DNA of 64,000 nucleotides from Candidatus Harpocratesius repetitus (GCA_021498095.1 JAIZWK010000001.1:2915450-2979449), one strand, 5' to 3'; positions 36,525 to 46,593 are shown, counted from the first letter of the stretch. Numbers and translations are program-made. Notes: generated from the letters alone by a model not told the origin.

Positions 36525-36845
36525 TTAAATAATTTCTATGTTTTCTTCAGCATATCCAAGCTTCAATAAAAATTGTTTTAATTTCTTGCGATGATCACCT
36601 TGAATTTCAATAGAATTCCCTTTTACAGTGCCTCCACTCGCACAAAAACTTTTCGCTTTTTTTGCTATCTTCTTAAGGTTTGCTCCTTGAAAATTGCTAA
36701 AGTTCACGACACTAGTTAATTTTCCCCACTTTCTTTTATCAATTGTGATAGTAATTTTCTGGTCTTCTTGAGCTAATGATTCACAAACACATAACTCGAT
36801 AGGAAGCGAGCATTTTGGACATATTCCGACTAAATCTTTTGGCAA
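36525..36845 (-). CDS. Translation initiation factor SUI1/aIF1 family
   Basis: The 106-residue protein has an N-terminal cysteine group (CPKC then CVC, residues 9-21) that may bind zinc, followed by the SUI1 fold: ITIDKRKWGKLTSVV, the KKIAKKAKSFCASGGTVKG block, and IEIQGDHRKKLKQFLL. eIF1/SUI1 proteins check start-codon selection on the small ribosomal subunit. The length and motifs fit the archaeal members. It stands alone between the structured intergenic region and the methyltransferase gene. Confidence 0.92.
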   Translation of the reverse strand: MPKDLVGICPKCSLPIELCVCESLAQEDQKITITIDKRKWGKLTSVVNFSNFQGANLKKIAKKAKSFCASGGTVKGNSIEIQGDHRKKLKQFLLKLGYAEENIEII

Positions 36846-36967
36846 ATCTGGTATTTCACTCCAATAATTAAATATTATAATTAAATTGTATAAAGAACCA
36901 GCTATGGATCTTTACTAATGTAAGTTACTATTGATAAAATATAAATCTACTCGTTAAAATTTGGTTG

Positions 36968-38494
36968 TTATTGGGAATTAGAAGAATTTAACGATTTTTT
37001 TATCTTAGTAAAGGTAGCGATAAAAAATCCAGCTGTATGATTATGTAGAGGGGAAAATCGACTCATAGCTTTTTGAAGAGATAAAATATCACATATATTG
37101 GATTTCTTACGTGCTATTTGTTCAATGGAGTAAGAAGAAGGATACCAAGAAGGAAGAGAGACTGGAATTAGTGGTTTCAAATCATAAATAAAATCAATGA
37201 AATGTAATTCATTTTCTTCAGGATACATGCTACATGTGGAGTAGACTATAATTCCTCCGGGTTTTAATAATCTAAAGGCATGATAGAATAACTCTTTTTG
37301 TAATAATACATGTTTTTGAAGAAAATTGGGAGACTGTCGCCATTTAATACCAGGATTTGAATGGAATGTTCCACTACCCGTACATGGAGCATCTAGAAAA
37401 ATCAAATCAAAATTATTTATTTCTCGAAAACATGGATTTATTCCATCAGATTGAATAATATTTATATTTTCTTCAAAACTTAAGGATGAAATTAAACGAA
37501 CACGCTGAGTATGAATATCTTGGGCAATTATCTTATCATTTTCACTAGTAAATGACGAAATAATACGTGTTTTACTGCCTGGAGCTGCACAATAATCTAA
37601 AATCATTAATGGATGAAAATATTTTGCATTAACAGTACCTATTGCATGAAATCCTGCATATATGGAAAGAATTGAAGGAATTTCTTGAATATATCCCCCG
37701 ATTTTCTTAAAATCAAGTTGTGAATTTAAAATTGGTTTAAATTTACTTTCAATAATAAAAAGTGAAGGAAATTTGGAATGTTGTTCAAAAATAATTTGGT
37801 TTTTTTTACAGATTCTTTCAAATTTCTCATGATTATTTGATTTAACAAATACTCCAAACAATCCTTTCTCATTAATAGTTGAAATCGCCTTAATTTGACC
37901 TTTTAACGAATGATCATCCATTATTTTACTCATTTGATTTAAAAAGAAAGATGGCATGGCAAACAGGAGACTTTGCTGTTCAATCAACGATTTTCCTTTT
38001 AAAGCAATATCCCAATTAAAACTCTTAATTCTCCGATAAAAATAAGAAAATTGCTTTTTAATGAGATATTTTGGTAATAGTGAATAAAGTTCCTGCCAAA
38101 GATCTTCAAAACTAGCATGTTCATAACGAATTCGATATGCAATATACAAAAATATACCATTTTTTAATAAAGATGGAATCTCCTTTTTTGTTTTGACACC
38201 CCGAAAAGTTTTTCGCACGATGTATTGAAGTTGATTCTGGTATCTTATTATTTCAACTTTATAATGATAAATCCAATTTGAATTAATATTCAAGGAAAAA
38301 TTAGAAGATATCTTAGAATAAGATTGAGATATCCTAGAACTAGATTGAGATATCTTAGAATTAGAGTGAAAAATCATAGAAAGAGCGCGAAGTATAATGG
38401 AAAGGGAATCAGAAGCAATATATACATCATTTTTCTTAAGATTTACGAGATTGCTTTCTTTCTTTAATTGCTGTTCAAAATTTTTTTTTTTCAT
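36968..38494 (-). CDS. NOL1/NOP2/Sun-type RNA cytosine-5 methyltransferase
   Basis: The 508-residue protein has the S-adenosylmethionine site DYCAAPGSKT near 302-311. Both catalytic cysteines of the NSUN family are present, in DAPCTGSGTF near 370 and STCSMYPEENE near 420. The C-terminus ends in the family's HNHTAGFFIATF-type strand. The N-terminal half (about 1-280) is longer than in most archaeal members; its 75-180 part may be a NusB-like RNA-binding region. Residues around 40-63 are a Ser/Ile-rich repeat encoded by a 21-bp tandem repeat. The target may be rRNA or tRNA. Confidence 0.9.
   Translation of the reverse strand: MKKKNFEQQLKKESNLVNLKKNDVYIASDSLSIILRALSMIFHSNSKISQSSSRISQSYSKISSNFSLNINSNWIYHYKVEIIRYQNQLQYIVRKTFRGVKTKKEIPSLLKNGIFLYIAYRIRYEHASFEDLWQELYSLLPKYLIKKQFSYFYRRIKSFNWDIALKGKSLIEQQSLLFAMPSFFLNQMSKIMDDHSLKGQIKAISTINEKGLFGVFVKSNNHEKFERICKKNQIIFEQHSKFPSLFIIESKFKPILNSQLDFKKIGGYIQEIPSILSIYAGFHAIGTVNAKYFHPLMILDYCAAPGSKTRIISSFTSENDKIIAQDIHTQRVRLISSLSFEENINIIQSDGINPCFREINNFDLIFLDAPCTGSGTFHSNPGIKWRQSPNFLQKHVLLQKELFYHAFRLLKPGGIIVYSTCSMYPEENELHFIDFIYDLKPLIPVSLPSWYPSSYSIEQIARKKSNICDILSLQKAMSRFSPLHNHTAGFFIATFTKIKKSLNSSNSQ
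38308..38370. repeat. In-frame 21-bp tandem repeat, three copies
   Basis: Three adjacent 21-bp units (38308-38328, 38329-38349, 38350-38370) differ at only a few positions and encode three 7-residue Ser/Ile-rich repeats (S-x-I-S-Q-S type) in the N-terminal region of the NSUN methyltransferase. The unit length keeps the reading frame. Confidence 0.85.
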
Positions 38495-38564
38495 TTCATT
38501 GTTCGTGCCTCTCTGGTATTTCCCTCATTTGCTTAGTTCTTTAATTATTTGTAATTCTTTTTAA

Positions 38565-40088
38565 TCACTTGTAATTATTTTTAATTTTTGAAACAAATTT
38601 TTCATCCTTTGATCTAAAAGCAATAATTTCCATTGTGTCTTTGCTATCTACTTCAATCTCTTTAGAAATATTTCGCCATAACCATAAAGGAATAAAATAC
38701 CACAAAATACTTAAAATCAAAAGGAGTTTTCCATTTACTACATGAAATAAGAATTCATAAATGTAATATTGAAATGCAATGAACATATAGGTGAATCCCT
38801 TACCGAATTGATCAGAAAAGTGAAGCATGGCTTGTGAAGTGCCCATATGTTCTGGTAGATTTACCTCAAGTAAAGTTGGAGTGCGATTAATCGTTATACT
38901 AGCCACAAAAAAGCTTCCAAAGAAAAGTGCTAAGAAATAAAAGGAATAAGCTGGATAAAAGAAAAAGATAGAGGTTATCAATTTAAAATACAGAATAGGG
39001 TTAATTGTATTATTCAGTAAAGCAGGATTTATTTCCAAATTCGAATATTCTACAGGATTTATTACTAAAAACGCCAAAATAAATAGAGGTATGGCAAGAA
39101 TGATCCCTAAATATGTAAAATGTGCCCTTAATCGAGGAGATTTGCGATGAATTAGATCAAAAATTGGCCCTAATACAAGAGTCCCAATAAAATAACCAGC
39201 CCCAGCAGCAGCTGCAAATATTTGAGATATTTGGATGCGGATATTATCAGGAAACGATGCAAAAGGGAAAGATGTGAGATAAAAAACCAAAAACGAGCTC
39301 ATAATTGCCCCAGGGATAACTGCAAAGAAAGATAAAATTACAATATTTCGGTTAGTCTTCCGTTTCCAAATAATTTTAAAATCCTTTCGCGAAATTCGAA
39401 ATGGATAAGCTAAATTTCCTTCACGTAGTTGTTCTCCTAAATTTTTATCAAATAATTCAACTGAACTTGCACCCCGTTCAGGAAATTGGAAAAAAAGCAG
39501 TAAAACAAAAAGAATTACTGTAATTATGGATAAAATAACAAAAGAAAATTTCCAATGCAAATTCCACACATTTATTGGAGTTATAAAACCAGAAAGAAAA
39601 TTTCCTGATACATTCCCCAAAGCATTAACAAAAGCCAGAATTCCGAATATTGTTGACCAGTATTTTGCTGAAATATAATCTGCTAAAAGAGAATAAATAA
39701 TAGGAATCAATGCACCATATCCAATAGCAGTAATAATTCTACCAGTTAAAAATAATGGAAACTTTCTAGCCATTGTACAAAAAATTAATCCAATGATAAA
39801 AAATATAAGAGAACCTTGCAAGATGCGTTTTCGATGAATTTTATCAATGAGATAACCCCAAATTAGTGAGATTAATGCCCCAATTAATATAAATATCGCC
39901 TCTTCAAACATAATGTATGTTAAAGATGGTAGAGAAAAGTAATTTATGACGATACTGTAAATTGCTGGAATTAAGTTCACTGTAGTGGCTCCAATCAATA
40001 AAAAGGTAATTAGTATCAAGATCTGACAAAATTTTACAATTTTTCTACTGAAAATCCTTTTAGAACTATTCACACTGATCTTGATCAC
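38565..40088 (-). CDS. Major facilitator superfamily transporter
   Basis: The 507-residue protein has about 12 membrane segments in two halves and the MFS motif A in the first intracellular loop (GYLIDKIHRKR, near 63-73) with a counterpart in the second half (GPIFDLIHRKS). A GYGALIPIIYSLLADY stretch near helix 4 and an insert of about 40 residues before helix 7 are visible. The substrate cannot be told from the sequence. GTG or an internal ATG may be the true start. The neighbours in the same direction are a multi-pass zinc-ribbon protein and the NSUN methyltransferase. Confidence 0.88.
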   Translation of the reverse strand: MIKISVNSSKRIFSRKIVKFCQILILITFLLIGATTVNLIPAIYSIVINYFSLPSLTYIMFEEAIFILIGALISLIWGYLIDKIHRKRILQGSLIFFIIGLIFCTMARKFPLFLTGRIITAIGYGALIPIIYSLLADYISAKYWSTIFGILAFVNALGNVSGNFLSGFITPINVWNLHWKFSFVILSIITVILFVLLLFFQFPERGASSVELFDKNLGEQLREGNLAYPFRISRKDFKIIWKRKTNRNIVILSFFAVIPGAIMSSFLVFYLTSFPFASFPDNIRIQISQIFAAAAGAGYFIGTLVLGPIFDLIHRKSPRLRAHFTYLGIILAIPLFILAFLVINPVEYSNLEINPALLNNTINPILYFKLITSIFFFYPAYSFYFLALFFGSFFVASITINRTPTLLEVNLPEHMGTSQAMLHFSDQFGKGFTYMFIAFQYYIYEFLFHVVNGKLLLILSILWYFIPLWLWRNISKEIEVDSKDTMEIIAFRSKDEKFVSKIKNNYK

Positions 40089-40220
40089 ACCCTCTCATCC
40101 GTTTTGTTCCAATAATAATTATTAATTTGATGATTTTACCGATAACATGATAATAAAAATGAACCTAATAAGATTTTTGGGAAATAAGAAAAAAAAGTAG
40201 GATCTAGCTTTGATTTTTTT

Positions 40221-40265
40221 GATTAATTTGATTAATTTGATCAATTTGATAAATTTGATCATTTT
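40221..40265. repeat. Tandem repeat, 9-bp unit, five copies
   Basis: Units of the form GATNAATTT (GATTAATTT twice, then GATCAATTT, GATAAATTT, GATCATTTT) run from 40221 to 40265 and touch the stop codon of the minus-strand membrane-protein gene. The array is AT-rich with one base varying between copies. Confidence 0.85.
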
Positions 40266-41370
40266 AATTTGGTTCTAGTTGAATTAAAGCACCGCATTTT
40301 GTACATTTTCTAGCAGAAAGTGGCAACTTTTTTTTACAAACTGGACAATAATAAAAATCCTTTGAAGGATCTACCTTAATATTATGGATTTTTGATGCGG
40401 AAGGGTGTTTTATATAAAACTTATCATCGTTTTGATAAATTTTTAATTTTTGTTCTCGAATATAGAAAAAAGCACTTCCAATTAAAGCAGGGAAAGGCAA
40501 AAACCAAATGTTCTCCAGTAAATGCATGCAAAAGTAATAAAATAATACAATCCAGATATTTCGGCTTGAAGGATCAATAAATTGATAATATTTTTCATCA
40601 GAATATCCTAACATTCCAATCATAGGATCTGAAATAATTGCTCCAATTAGAAAAGGAATAAAAACACCAATAAAAAACAGAATTAACATGGTTTTAACAT
40701 TACCTTGTAGATAAAATTTTCCTCCCCGAATAGCTTGTCTTCCGCCATGTTCATCAATAATTATTGCATGAATAATAAAAATACCTTTAATGAAAAAATA
40801 AACCCCCGGAAGAATCATCAAAATTGTACCAAATGTAATGATAATTGGAAAAAAGATGAGATAAAGAATTGTTATTAGTGTTTGCTCTTTTGATTGGAAA
40901 GCAGCAAAAACAGACAATTTCCATGAACGTGAACCGTCAAGTTCGTTTGTTTGAATATAATAGATTTTTCCTGTTGTAATTAAAGTTAAGAATAAAATTG
41001 AAAAGAAGGGAATTGACCATCTTCCTAATAGTGTTAATGAAGTAAAAATCTGATAATTTGTTTTTAGAGAATTCTCTTCTGGAGTCAAAGTACCACTATT
41101 GGATATTTTTTCAATAATTGCAGTATATTCTGGATTTATATTGTGAATGTACCAATCAGCGGGAATATAGATTAATCGAAATACTGCAGTTAAAAAACTA
41201 ATTAATACTAATAAACCTAAAGTTGGAAGTGCCGTCTTTATGAATATTTTCCAAGCATCGGCAAATACATCCTTTAAATGGATGGAAGTTGGTTGAAGTC
41301 CAAGGGAATTGTCCGGAGGAGTAGTATCAAGATCAATTCGTTGTGAATGATTTTTTGAAGTAGGATTCAT
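40264..41370 (-). CDS. Multi-pass membrane protein with C-terminal zinc ribbon
   Basis: The 368-residue protein has about six membrane segments between residues 45 and 310. The layout is reminiscent of the membrane domain found in glycerophosphodiesterase-like and DUF975-type proteins, including the DEHGGRQAIRGGKFYLQGN loop. At the C-terminus is a zinc ribbon with two CxxC pairs (CPVCKKKL and CTKCGAL, about 341-361). It is cytoplasmic at both ends by charge distribution. The function is unknown. It lies 175 bases upstream of the MFS gene in the same direction. Confidence 0.75.
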   Translation of the reverse strand: MNPTSKNHSQRIDLDTTPPDNSLGLQPTSIHLKDVFADAWKIFIKTALPTLGLLVLISFLTAVFRLIYIPADWYIHNINPEYTAIIEKISNSGTLTPEENSLKTNYQIFTSLTLLGRWSIPFFSILFLTLITTGKIYYIQTNELDGSRSWKLSVFAAFQSKEQTLITILYLIFFPIIITFGTILMILPGVYFFIKGIFIIHAIIIDEHGGRQAIRGGKFYLQGNVKTMLILFFIGVFIPFLIGAIISDPMIGMLGYSDEKYYQFIDPSSRNIWIVLFYYFCMHLLENIWFLPFPALIGSAFFYIREQKLKIYQNDDKFYIKHPSASKIHNIKVDPSKDFYYCPVCKKKLPLSARKCTKCGALIQLEPN

Positions 41371-41471
41371 TATTGGTAAGAATGAAATGATGTAGAAAAT
41401 ATTTATTATTATATTCTAATACAAATGGATACACAATTGCAGATATTCAATATTAATCTTAGTTGAAAAAA

Positions 41472-42440
41472 ATGATAACATATCAAGATATTCAGCAAGC
41501 ATATCAGCGAATTAAATCTGAAATTAATCATACTCCTGTAATGACTTCCAGAATGCTGAATAAAGATTTAGGAGCAGAAGTTTACTTTAAATGTGAGAAT
41601 TATCAACGAGTGGGAGCTTTTAAATTTCGAGGTGCTTTTAATGCCATCAGTCAACTTTCTCATGAGCAGAAAAAGTTAGGAGTTGTTACTCATTCAAGTG
41701 GGAATCATGCTCAAGCTGTGGCATTAGCCGCTTCTATATTACATATTCCAGCTACAATTGTTATGCCTGAAAACTCCCCTAAAGTAAAAATAAATGCAAC
41801 TCAAAATACTTACGGAGCCCGAGTTGTTTTATGTAAGAATACTGTTCAATCCAGGCAAGAAACATGCCAAAGAATAATGGAAAATGAAGGTCAAACCTTA
41901 ATTCATCCTTATGATAATGATGAAATAATTGCTGGAGCAGGGACAGCTGCTTATGAATTGCTGTTAGAAGTTAATGATCTTGACATAATAATTACTCCAG
42001 TTGGTGGCGGAGGATTACTAAGCGGAACCAGCATTGCTGCCAAAGGATTCAATCAAAATTGCGAAATTTATGCAGGAGAACCTTTAAATGCCGATGATGC
42101 ATATCGTTCATTAATTTCAGGAAAAATTCAAACCAACAAAAATCCAATAACGATTGCAGATGGACTTCGAACTAATTTATGCCCTCGAACATTTCAAATC
42201 ATCCAAAATAATGTAAATGCAATAGTTCGTGTATCAGAGAAGGAAATCATTAGTGCAATGCGTTTTCTATGGGAAAGAATGAAATTGGTTGTTGAACCAT
42301 CCAGCGCAGTTCCCTTGGCTGCATTAAAAACTGGAGAAATCGAAATCAAAGATAAAAAAATTGGAGTAATTTTAAGTGGGGGAAATGTCGATCTTAATGC
42401 ATTTTTTGAATATCTATCTTCATACATTGCTGAAAAATGA
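41472..42440 (+). CDS. Threonine/serine dehydratase family PLP enzyme
   Basis: The protein (322 residues from ATG 41472; a TTG three codons upstream is also possible) is a fold-type II PLP enzyme. It has the Schiff-base lysine in GAFKFRGAFNA, SSGNHAQAVALA, and the phosphate-binding VGGGGLLSG. EPSSAVPLAAL and LSGGNVDL are near the end. It lacks the C-terminal ACT regulatory domain of biosynthetic IlvA, so it is probably a catabolic threonine dehydratase or serine racemase. The nitrilase gene begins 22 bases downstream, making a two-gene operon. Confidence 0.87.
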   Translation: MITYQDIQQAYQRIKSEINHTPVMTSRMLNKDLGAEVYFKCENYQRVGAFKFRGAFNAISQLSHEQKKLGVVTHSSGNHAQAVALAASILHIPATIVMPENSPKVKINATQNTYGARVVLCKNTVQSRQETCQRIMENEGQTLIHPYDNDEIIAGAGTAAYELLLEVNDLDIIITPVGGGGLLSGTSIAAKGFNQNCEIYAGEPLNADDAYRSLISGKIQTNKNPITIADGLRTNLCPRTFQIIQNNVNAIVRVSEKEIISAMRFLWERMKLVVEPSSAVPLAALKTGEIEIKDKKIGVILSGGNVDLNAFFEYLSSYIAEK

Positions 42441-42462
42441 AACGAATTAAGGAGGAAGCTAA

Positions 42463-43248
42463 GTGAAAATCGGATATATTCAGTTTAATCCTGTTTTTGG
42501 AGAAAAAGAAACAAATTTTCATACTGTAGAAAAAATAACTAAAGGAGTAAAAGCTGATTTACTGGTACTTCCAGAATTATTTGCTACAGGTTATACTTTC
42601 AATTCAAAAATCGAAGCGGAACAAATGTCGGAAAAACAAGGTGAAGAAACAACCAATTTTTTGCAAGATCTTTCATCGTCTACTAGAGCTATTTTAGTTG
42701 GAGGATTCATTGAGAAAATTAATAATAAAATCTTTAATGCTGCTTTAGTGGTAAATGAGAAGCAAGTAATTGGCATATATGAAAAAGTTCATCTTTTTTA
42801 CAAAGAGAAACTTTGGTTTGAGCCAGGTAATAGGGGATTTCAAGTCTGGAAATTTCAGAACTGGAATCTTGGTGTGATGATATGTTTTGATTGGATATTT
42901 CCCGAATCTTGCAGATCACTCTCATTACAAGGAGCGGACATTATTGCCCATCCTGCAAATTTAGTCCTTCCCTATTGTCAACGCTCTATGATAACCAGAA
43001 GCTTAGAAAATCGTGTCTTTACCATTACTGCGAATAGATTCGGTAAAGAGCATCGTGGACAAGATAATTTTTCATTTTCTGGAGGTTCACAAATTACTGA
43101 TCCAAGTGGAAATGTGCTCATTTCAGCAGAAAAAAATGAGACCAAAGTTGATATTGTTGATATAGATCCTTCTGTAGCACATAATAAACAGATGAACGAA
43201 TACAACAATCTTTTTAAAGATCGGAGAAATCAATATTATTTTTTATAA
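42463..43248 (+). CDS. Carbon-nitrogen hydrolase (nitrilase/omega-amidase family)
   Basis: The 261-residue protein shows the nitrilase-superfamily triad: Glu38 in LPELF, Lys108 in EKVHLF and Cys141 in MICFDW. Length and motifs fit the omega-amidase branch, which deamidates 2-oxoglutaramate or 2-oxosuccinamate or similar small amides. The start is GTG with a strong AAGGAGGA site 7-8 bases upstream. It directly follows the dehydratase gene, so ammonia release from amino-acid derived compounds is a plausible shared theme. A T-tract array follows the stop codon. Confidence 0.9.
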   Translation: MKIGYIQFNPVFGEKETNFHTVEKITKGVKADLLVLPELFATGYTFNSKIEAEQMSEKQGEETTNFLQDLSSSTRAILVGGFIEKINNKIFNAALVVNEKQVIGIYEKVHLFYKEKLWFEPGNRGFQVWKFQNWNLGVMICFDWIFPESCRSLSLQGADIIAHPANLVLPYCQRSMITRSLENRVFTITANRFGKEHRGQDNFSFSGGSQITDPSGNVLISAEKNETKVDIVDIDPSVAHNKQMNEYNNLFKDRRNQYYFL

Positions 43249-43251
43249 CTA

Positions 43252-43293
43252 TTTTTTGACACTTTTTTGAAGCTTTTTTGATATTTTTTTGAA
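43252..43293 (+). terminator. Four phased T-tracts behind the nitrilase gene
   Basis: Runs of six or seven T followed by GA recur at 43252, 43263, 43274 and 43284, an 11-bp period, starting four bases after the stop codon. Oligo-T runs terminate archaeal RNA polymerase, so this works as a probable multi-site terminator; the one-turn phasing also predicts DNA bending. Confidence 0.65.
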
Positions 43294-43360
43294 TCGTTTA
43301 AATCTTAATGAAAAAAGATTCAGTATTAAGCGATTTATTTTTGTTTTTGCAAATTCTTTT

Positions 43361-45979
43361 ATGGAAAAATCACCAAATGATCAATATATAATGCCAACCA
43401 TTCATCTTGAAAAATCGGCTCAATCTTTAATGCTAAATTTTGGTGATCATGCCATAAATTTTCATCTTCATAATGATATAATTTATTTTTCTCTTCAAAA
43501 TAACTCTATATCTTTAATGGACTGTACTGGTGCTATTTTTCTGCAGAAAGATCGAAAATTATTCAAGTTAATTCCATCTATCATTAATAATTCCTTAGCT
43601 ACTACTGAAATTATAGATTTTGATAACGAAATAGGAACTGGTAAGCAAATTCAATTAAAATGTTATTTTAAATCCTTGGAAGATTTAACACTGGAGCTTC
43701 CATGTCGATGGCGCTTTCAATTTTATACATATCGAAAAAATGGTCTAAAATTTAATTCCAATCCTATTTTTTTAAGTATTCAGATATTACTGGATTTAAT
43801 TCCAACTAAGTTAGCATCTTATGGATTATATGCTTATGCACCATTATATTGTGAAAATAACGGAACACTACATTTAATACAAGAAAATAAGATTCAAAAT
43901 CCAGAGAATATCACTTTCTTTTCAAACGGATGGCAGTCTTGGTCGAATAATTATTTACTTACCTATTATGATAAATGGACATCATCACCTGTTAAATTGG
44001 CGCGCATTAACATGGAAAATCAAGAAAAATTACTTAAGGGAAGATACCAAACTGAATGGCACACAGTAATTTCTGATATAACAAGTCAATCGAACTTAAT
44101 TCTTGCTTTCATTACTCTTAAAGATCAATTCTCTCGAATTGTAATGAATCGTCTCAAATCTGAAGGAAAAATCGAATGGTTATGCGCTTATTCACAATGT
44201 GATTCAATTATCCTTCAAGATTTGAATGAAGGTTTGCGTAAATCGGAAACCTTGATGGTTTCTTTAAATAAAACTCCTGAGGCTTATGAAATCCTAACAG
44301 AAATCTGCAGAATTGGGGGATCAATTGCCAAAAAACCAAATGCGGATAAAATTTTAACAGGGTGGTGTAGCTGGTATTATTATTATACTAAAGTTAAGGA
44401 AACAGATGTAATTTCGAATTTAGAGTTCTTTAAGAACAATTCAGATTATCCTATAGATTTAATCCAGTTAGATGATGGTTATCAAACAGCTATTGGAGAT
44501 TGGGGAACGCAAAATTCCCTGTTTAATTCAAAATTTCCTCATGGCTTAAAATGGTTAGTAGAGAAAATTCATCAAACATCATTTCAGGCAGGACTTTGGA
44601 TTACACCCTTCTTTATGACAAAAAATTCAGAATTCTTTCAAAAACACAATGAATGGATGCTGAAAAATAAAAAAAATAGGCCTGTATCGACTGCTTTCAA
44701 TTGGGGTGCAAACCAATATGCTATTGATCTTAGCCGCCCTGAGGTCTTAAATTATTTAACTAATCAAGCCCGAACTATATCTCATGAATGGGGTTTCGAT
44801 TTTCTAAAAATCGATTTTTTATATGCTTCAGAAGCAGTTGATTTCATTTATCATAATCAAAAATATTCACGCGCTCAAATTCTCAGAAGAGGTTTACAAT
44901 CAATTCGAAATGGATTTGGAGATGCAAAGAAGATATTAGGATGTGGCTGTCCTCTTGGTCCCGCTGTAGGAATGGTTGATATTATGCGTATAGGACCAGA
45001 TACGGCCGCAAGTTGGTTTAAAAACGAATTTTTGTTTTATAAAGTGGCAAAAATTTCGGTAACATCCTTAAAAGCTGCCTTAAAATCAACAATTCAACGC
45101 TCCTATATGCATAATACGTGGTGGATTAATGATCCCGATTGTGTTATTGTCAGAGAAAATCGATCCCAACTAACAGAAGCTGAAATTCAGTTAGAGTTAA
45201 CCATTTTTGGTTTAAGTGGAGGACAAATCTTAATTTCTGATGATGAGAAACGTGTAAGTCGAGAACGTCTGGATCTTTTAAACCGATTATTACCACCTTA
45301 TTCACATTCATTTAAAAAATTAACACAAAATAAGGTAATTAAAAGAACAAATCAAGATCAAGCAATATTGCCTGAATCAACTCCATTAGATTTATTTTCA
45401 TCTCAATATCCTTCCCTTTTTGCTAAAACAATTGATATCTATAATATTTCTGCATCAAAGAGGCATTTAATATGCGTGATCAACTGGAATAACCATAAAT
45501 CAGATAAGACATACTATCTAAATCAACTAATTATCTATAAGTACCATTGTTTATATAAAAAAGGGCAGCAATTTGTTGTTTTCGATTATTGGAATGAAGA
45601 AATACTAGGAATTTATAAATTTGATGAAAAAATTTTGTTGCAATCCATTCCCAGACATGGTTGCAAATACTTAGCATTAATTCCTCTTATTCAAGTCGAA
45701 TCTTTTCCTTTATTTATTTCATCTACCATTCACATCTGTCAAGGTGTATTAGAAATTAAAAGAATAGAATTAAACGAAAAAAGTGGGGCAATGATAATCA
45801 ATTTGGAAATACCAGGAAAACATGCAGGTGATCTATATTTCTTTGCTAAAGAAAAATTCTCCGTTCCATCATGTACTCACACAATTACAAAAAAGCAGAC
45901 AAAATGGGGTTTTATTTATAAAATTCATGTATATATTGAATATTCAAGCAAAATTGAAATTGTTTGGGAAAGAAGATAA
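43361..45979 (+). CDS. Alpha-galactosidase, GH36 type
   Basis: The protein has 872 residues from ATG 43361. A TTG at 43289 would extend it into the terminator repeat, so that start is rejected. It has an N-terminal beta domain with NGWQSWSNN, then the GH36 barrel: TGWCSWYYYYTKV, IQLDDGYQ and FDFLKIDFLYA, which carries the nucleophile Asp. The acid/base Asp is in RIGPDTAASW, after LGCGCPLGP. A C-terminal beta region follows. There is no signal peptide, so the substrate is probably an imported galactoside. It converges with a longin-like gene, 17 bases between stops. Confidence 0.87.
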   Translation: MEKSPNDQYIMPTIHLEKSAQSLMLNFGDHAINFHLHNDIIYFSLQNNSISLMDCTGAIFLQKDRKLFKLIPSIINNSLATTEIIDFDNEIGTGKQIQLKCYFKSLEDLTLELPCRWRFQFYTYRKNGLKFNSNPIFLSIQILLDLIPTKLASYGLYAYAPLYCENNGTLHLIQENKIQNPENITFFSNGWQSWSNNYLLTYYDKWTSSPVKLARINMENQEKLLKGRYQTEWHTVISDITSQSNLILAFITLKDQFSRIVMNRLKSEGKIEWLCAYSQCDSIILQDLNEGLRKSETLMVSLNKTPEAYEILTEICRIGGSIAKKPNADKILTGWCSWYYYYTKVKETDVISNLEFFKNNSDYPIDLIQLDDGYQTAIGDWGTQNSLFNSKFPHGLKWLVEKIHQTSFQAGLWITPFFMTKNSEFFQKHNEWMLKNKKNRPVSTAFNWGANQYAIDLSRPEVLNYLTNQARTISHEWGFDFLKIDFLYASEAVDFIYHNQKYSRAQILRRGLQSIRNGFGDAKKILGCGCPLGPAVGMVDIMRIGPDTAASWFKNEFLFYKVAKISVTSLKAALKSTIQRSYMHNTWWINDPDCVIVRENRSQLTEAEIQLELTIFGLSGGQILISDDEKRVSRERLDLLNRLLPPYSHSFKKLTQNKVIKRTNQDQAILPESTPLDLFSSQYPSLFAKTIDIYNISASKRHLICVINWNNHKSDKTYYLNQLIIYKYHCLYKKGQQFVVFDYWNEEILGIYKFDEKILLQSIPRHGCKYLALIPLIQVESFPLFISSTIHICQGVLEIKRIELNEKSGAMIINLEIPGKHAGDLYFFAKEKFSVPSCTHTITKKQTKWGFIYKIHVYIEYSSKIEIVWERR

Positions 45980-45996
45980 AAAAATGTTTTATTATT

Positions 45997-46407
45997 TTAT
46001 TTTACTTTTAGGATTTTTTTTACAATTGGAGTAAATTCTTCAAATTCATAGATATTTCCGTTCCAATTTTTCATTGTTTCTGGAGTTATGAATTTTTCAA
46101 AGGCGTCAATAATAGCAGTCAGAATTTGATCAATTTTTTTTTCCTTCAATTTTGTTTCTTTACCTGCAATAAATACATAATAAAGTGGCATTTTTTTTCC
46201 AATTCTTAACATAATTCGTAATTTACCAAGTTCAAATGTTGAAATAAAATCACCACTAGCCATACGTGCGAATTGTAAAACACCTGTAAGGTAACTGGCG
46301 GTTAATAACATTGATTGATCTTCTTTATTTTCTGTTTTTGTTGTACAGAAATAAAATAAAATTTGACCACCGCGATCTAGAATGTATAATTCTTGTCGTT
46401 TGCTCAT
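45997..46407 (-). CDS. Small longin-like protein
   Basis: The 136-residue protein begins ELYILDRGGQILFYF, with a central LLTASYLTGVLQFARMASG helix and a paired LRIMLRIGKKMPLYYVFIAG strand set. This order is like longin or roadblock/LC7-type folds of vesicle-trafficking and GTPase-binding proteins. It has no membrane segment. Asgard genomes have many such small proteins, thought to bind or regulate small GTPases; the exact class is uncertain. It converges with the GH36 gene and lies downstream of the longin/winged-helix gene. Confidence 0.6.
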   Translation of the reverse strand: MSKRQELYILDRGGQILFYFCTTKTENKEDQSMLLTASYLTGVLQFARMASGDFISTFELGKLRIMLRIGKKMPLYYVFIAGKETKLKEKKIDQILTAIIDAFEKFITPETMKNWNGNIYEFEEFTPIVKKILKVK

Positions 46408-46593
46408 TGTAATACTCCGATATTTGTACCTAGTTAAATTTTTGTTCTATTTAAATATATTTTTCCTAATTATCGTGGATTTTTCGCATTTTTCTGAATT
46501 TTACAATTATTTAATAAATTACTAATCAAAAAAGATTAAACAAAAAAGTAATATTTGAAAAATATAAAAAAAGCAAATTAGCAAGCTTAACAA

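Noticed and set aside
43289..43360. Upstream extension of the GH36 gene from TTG
   Set aside because: It lies within the T-tract terminator array and adds no family sequence; ATG 43361 fits better.
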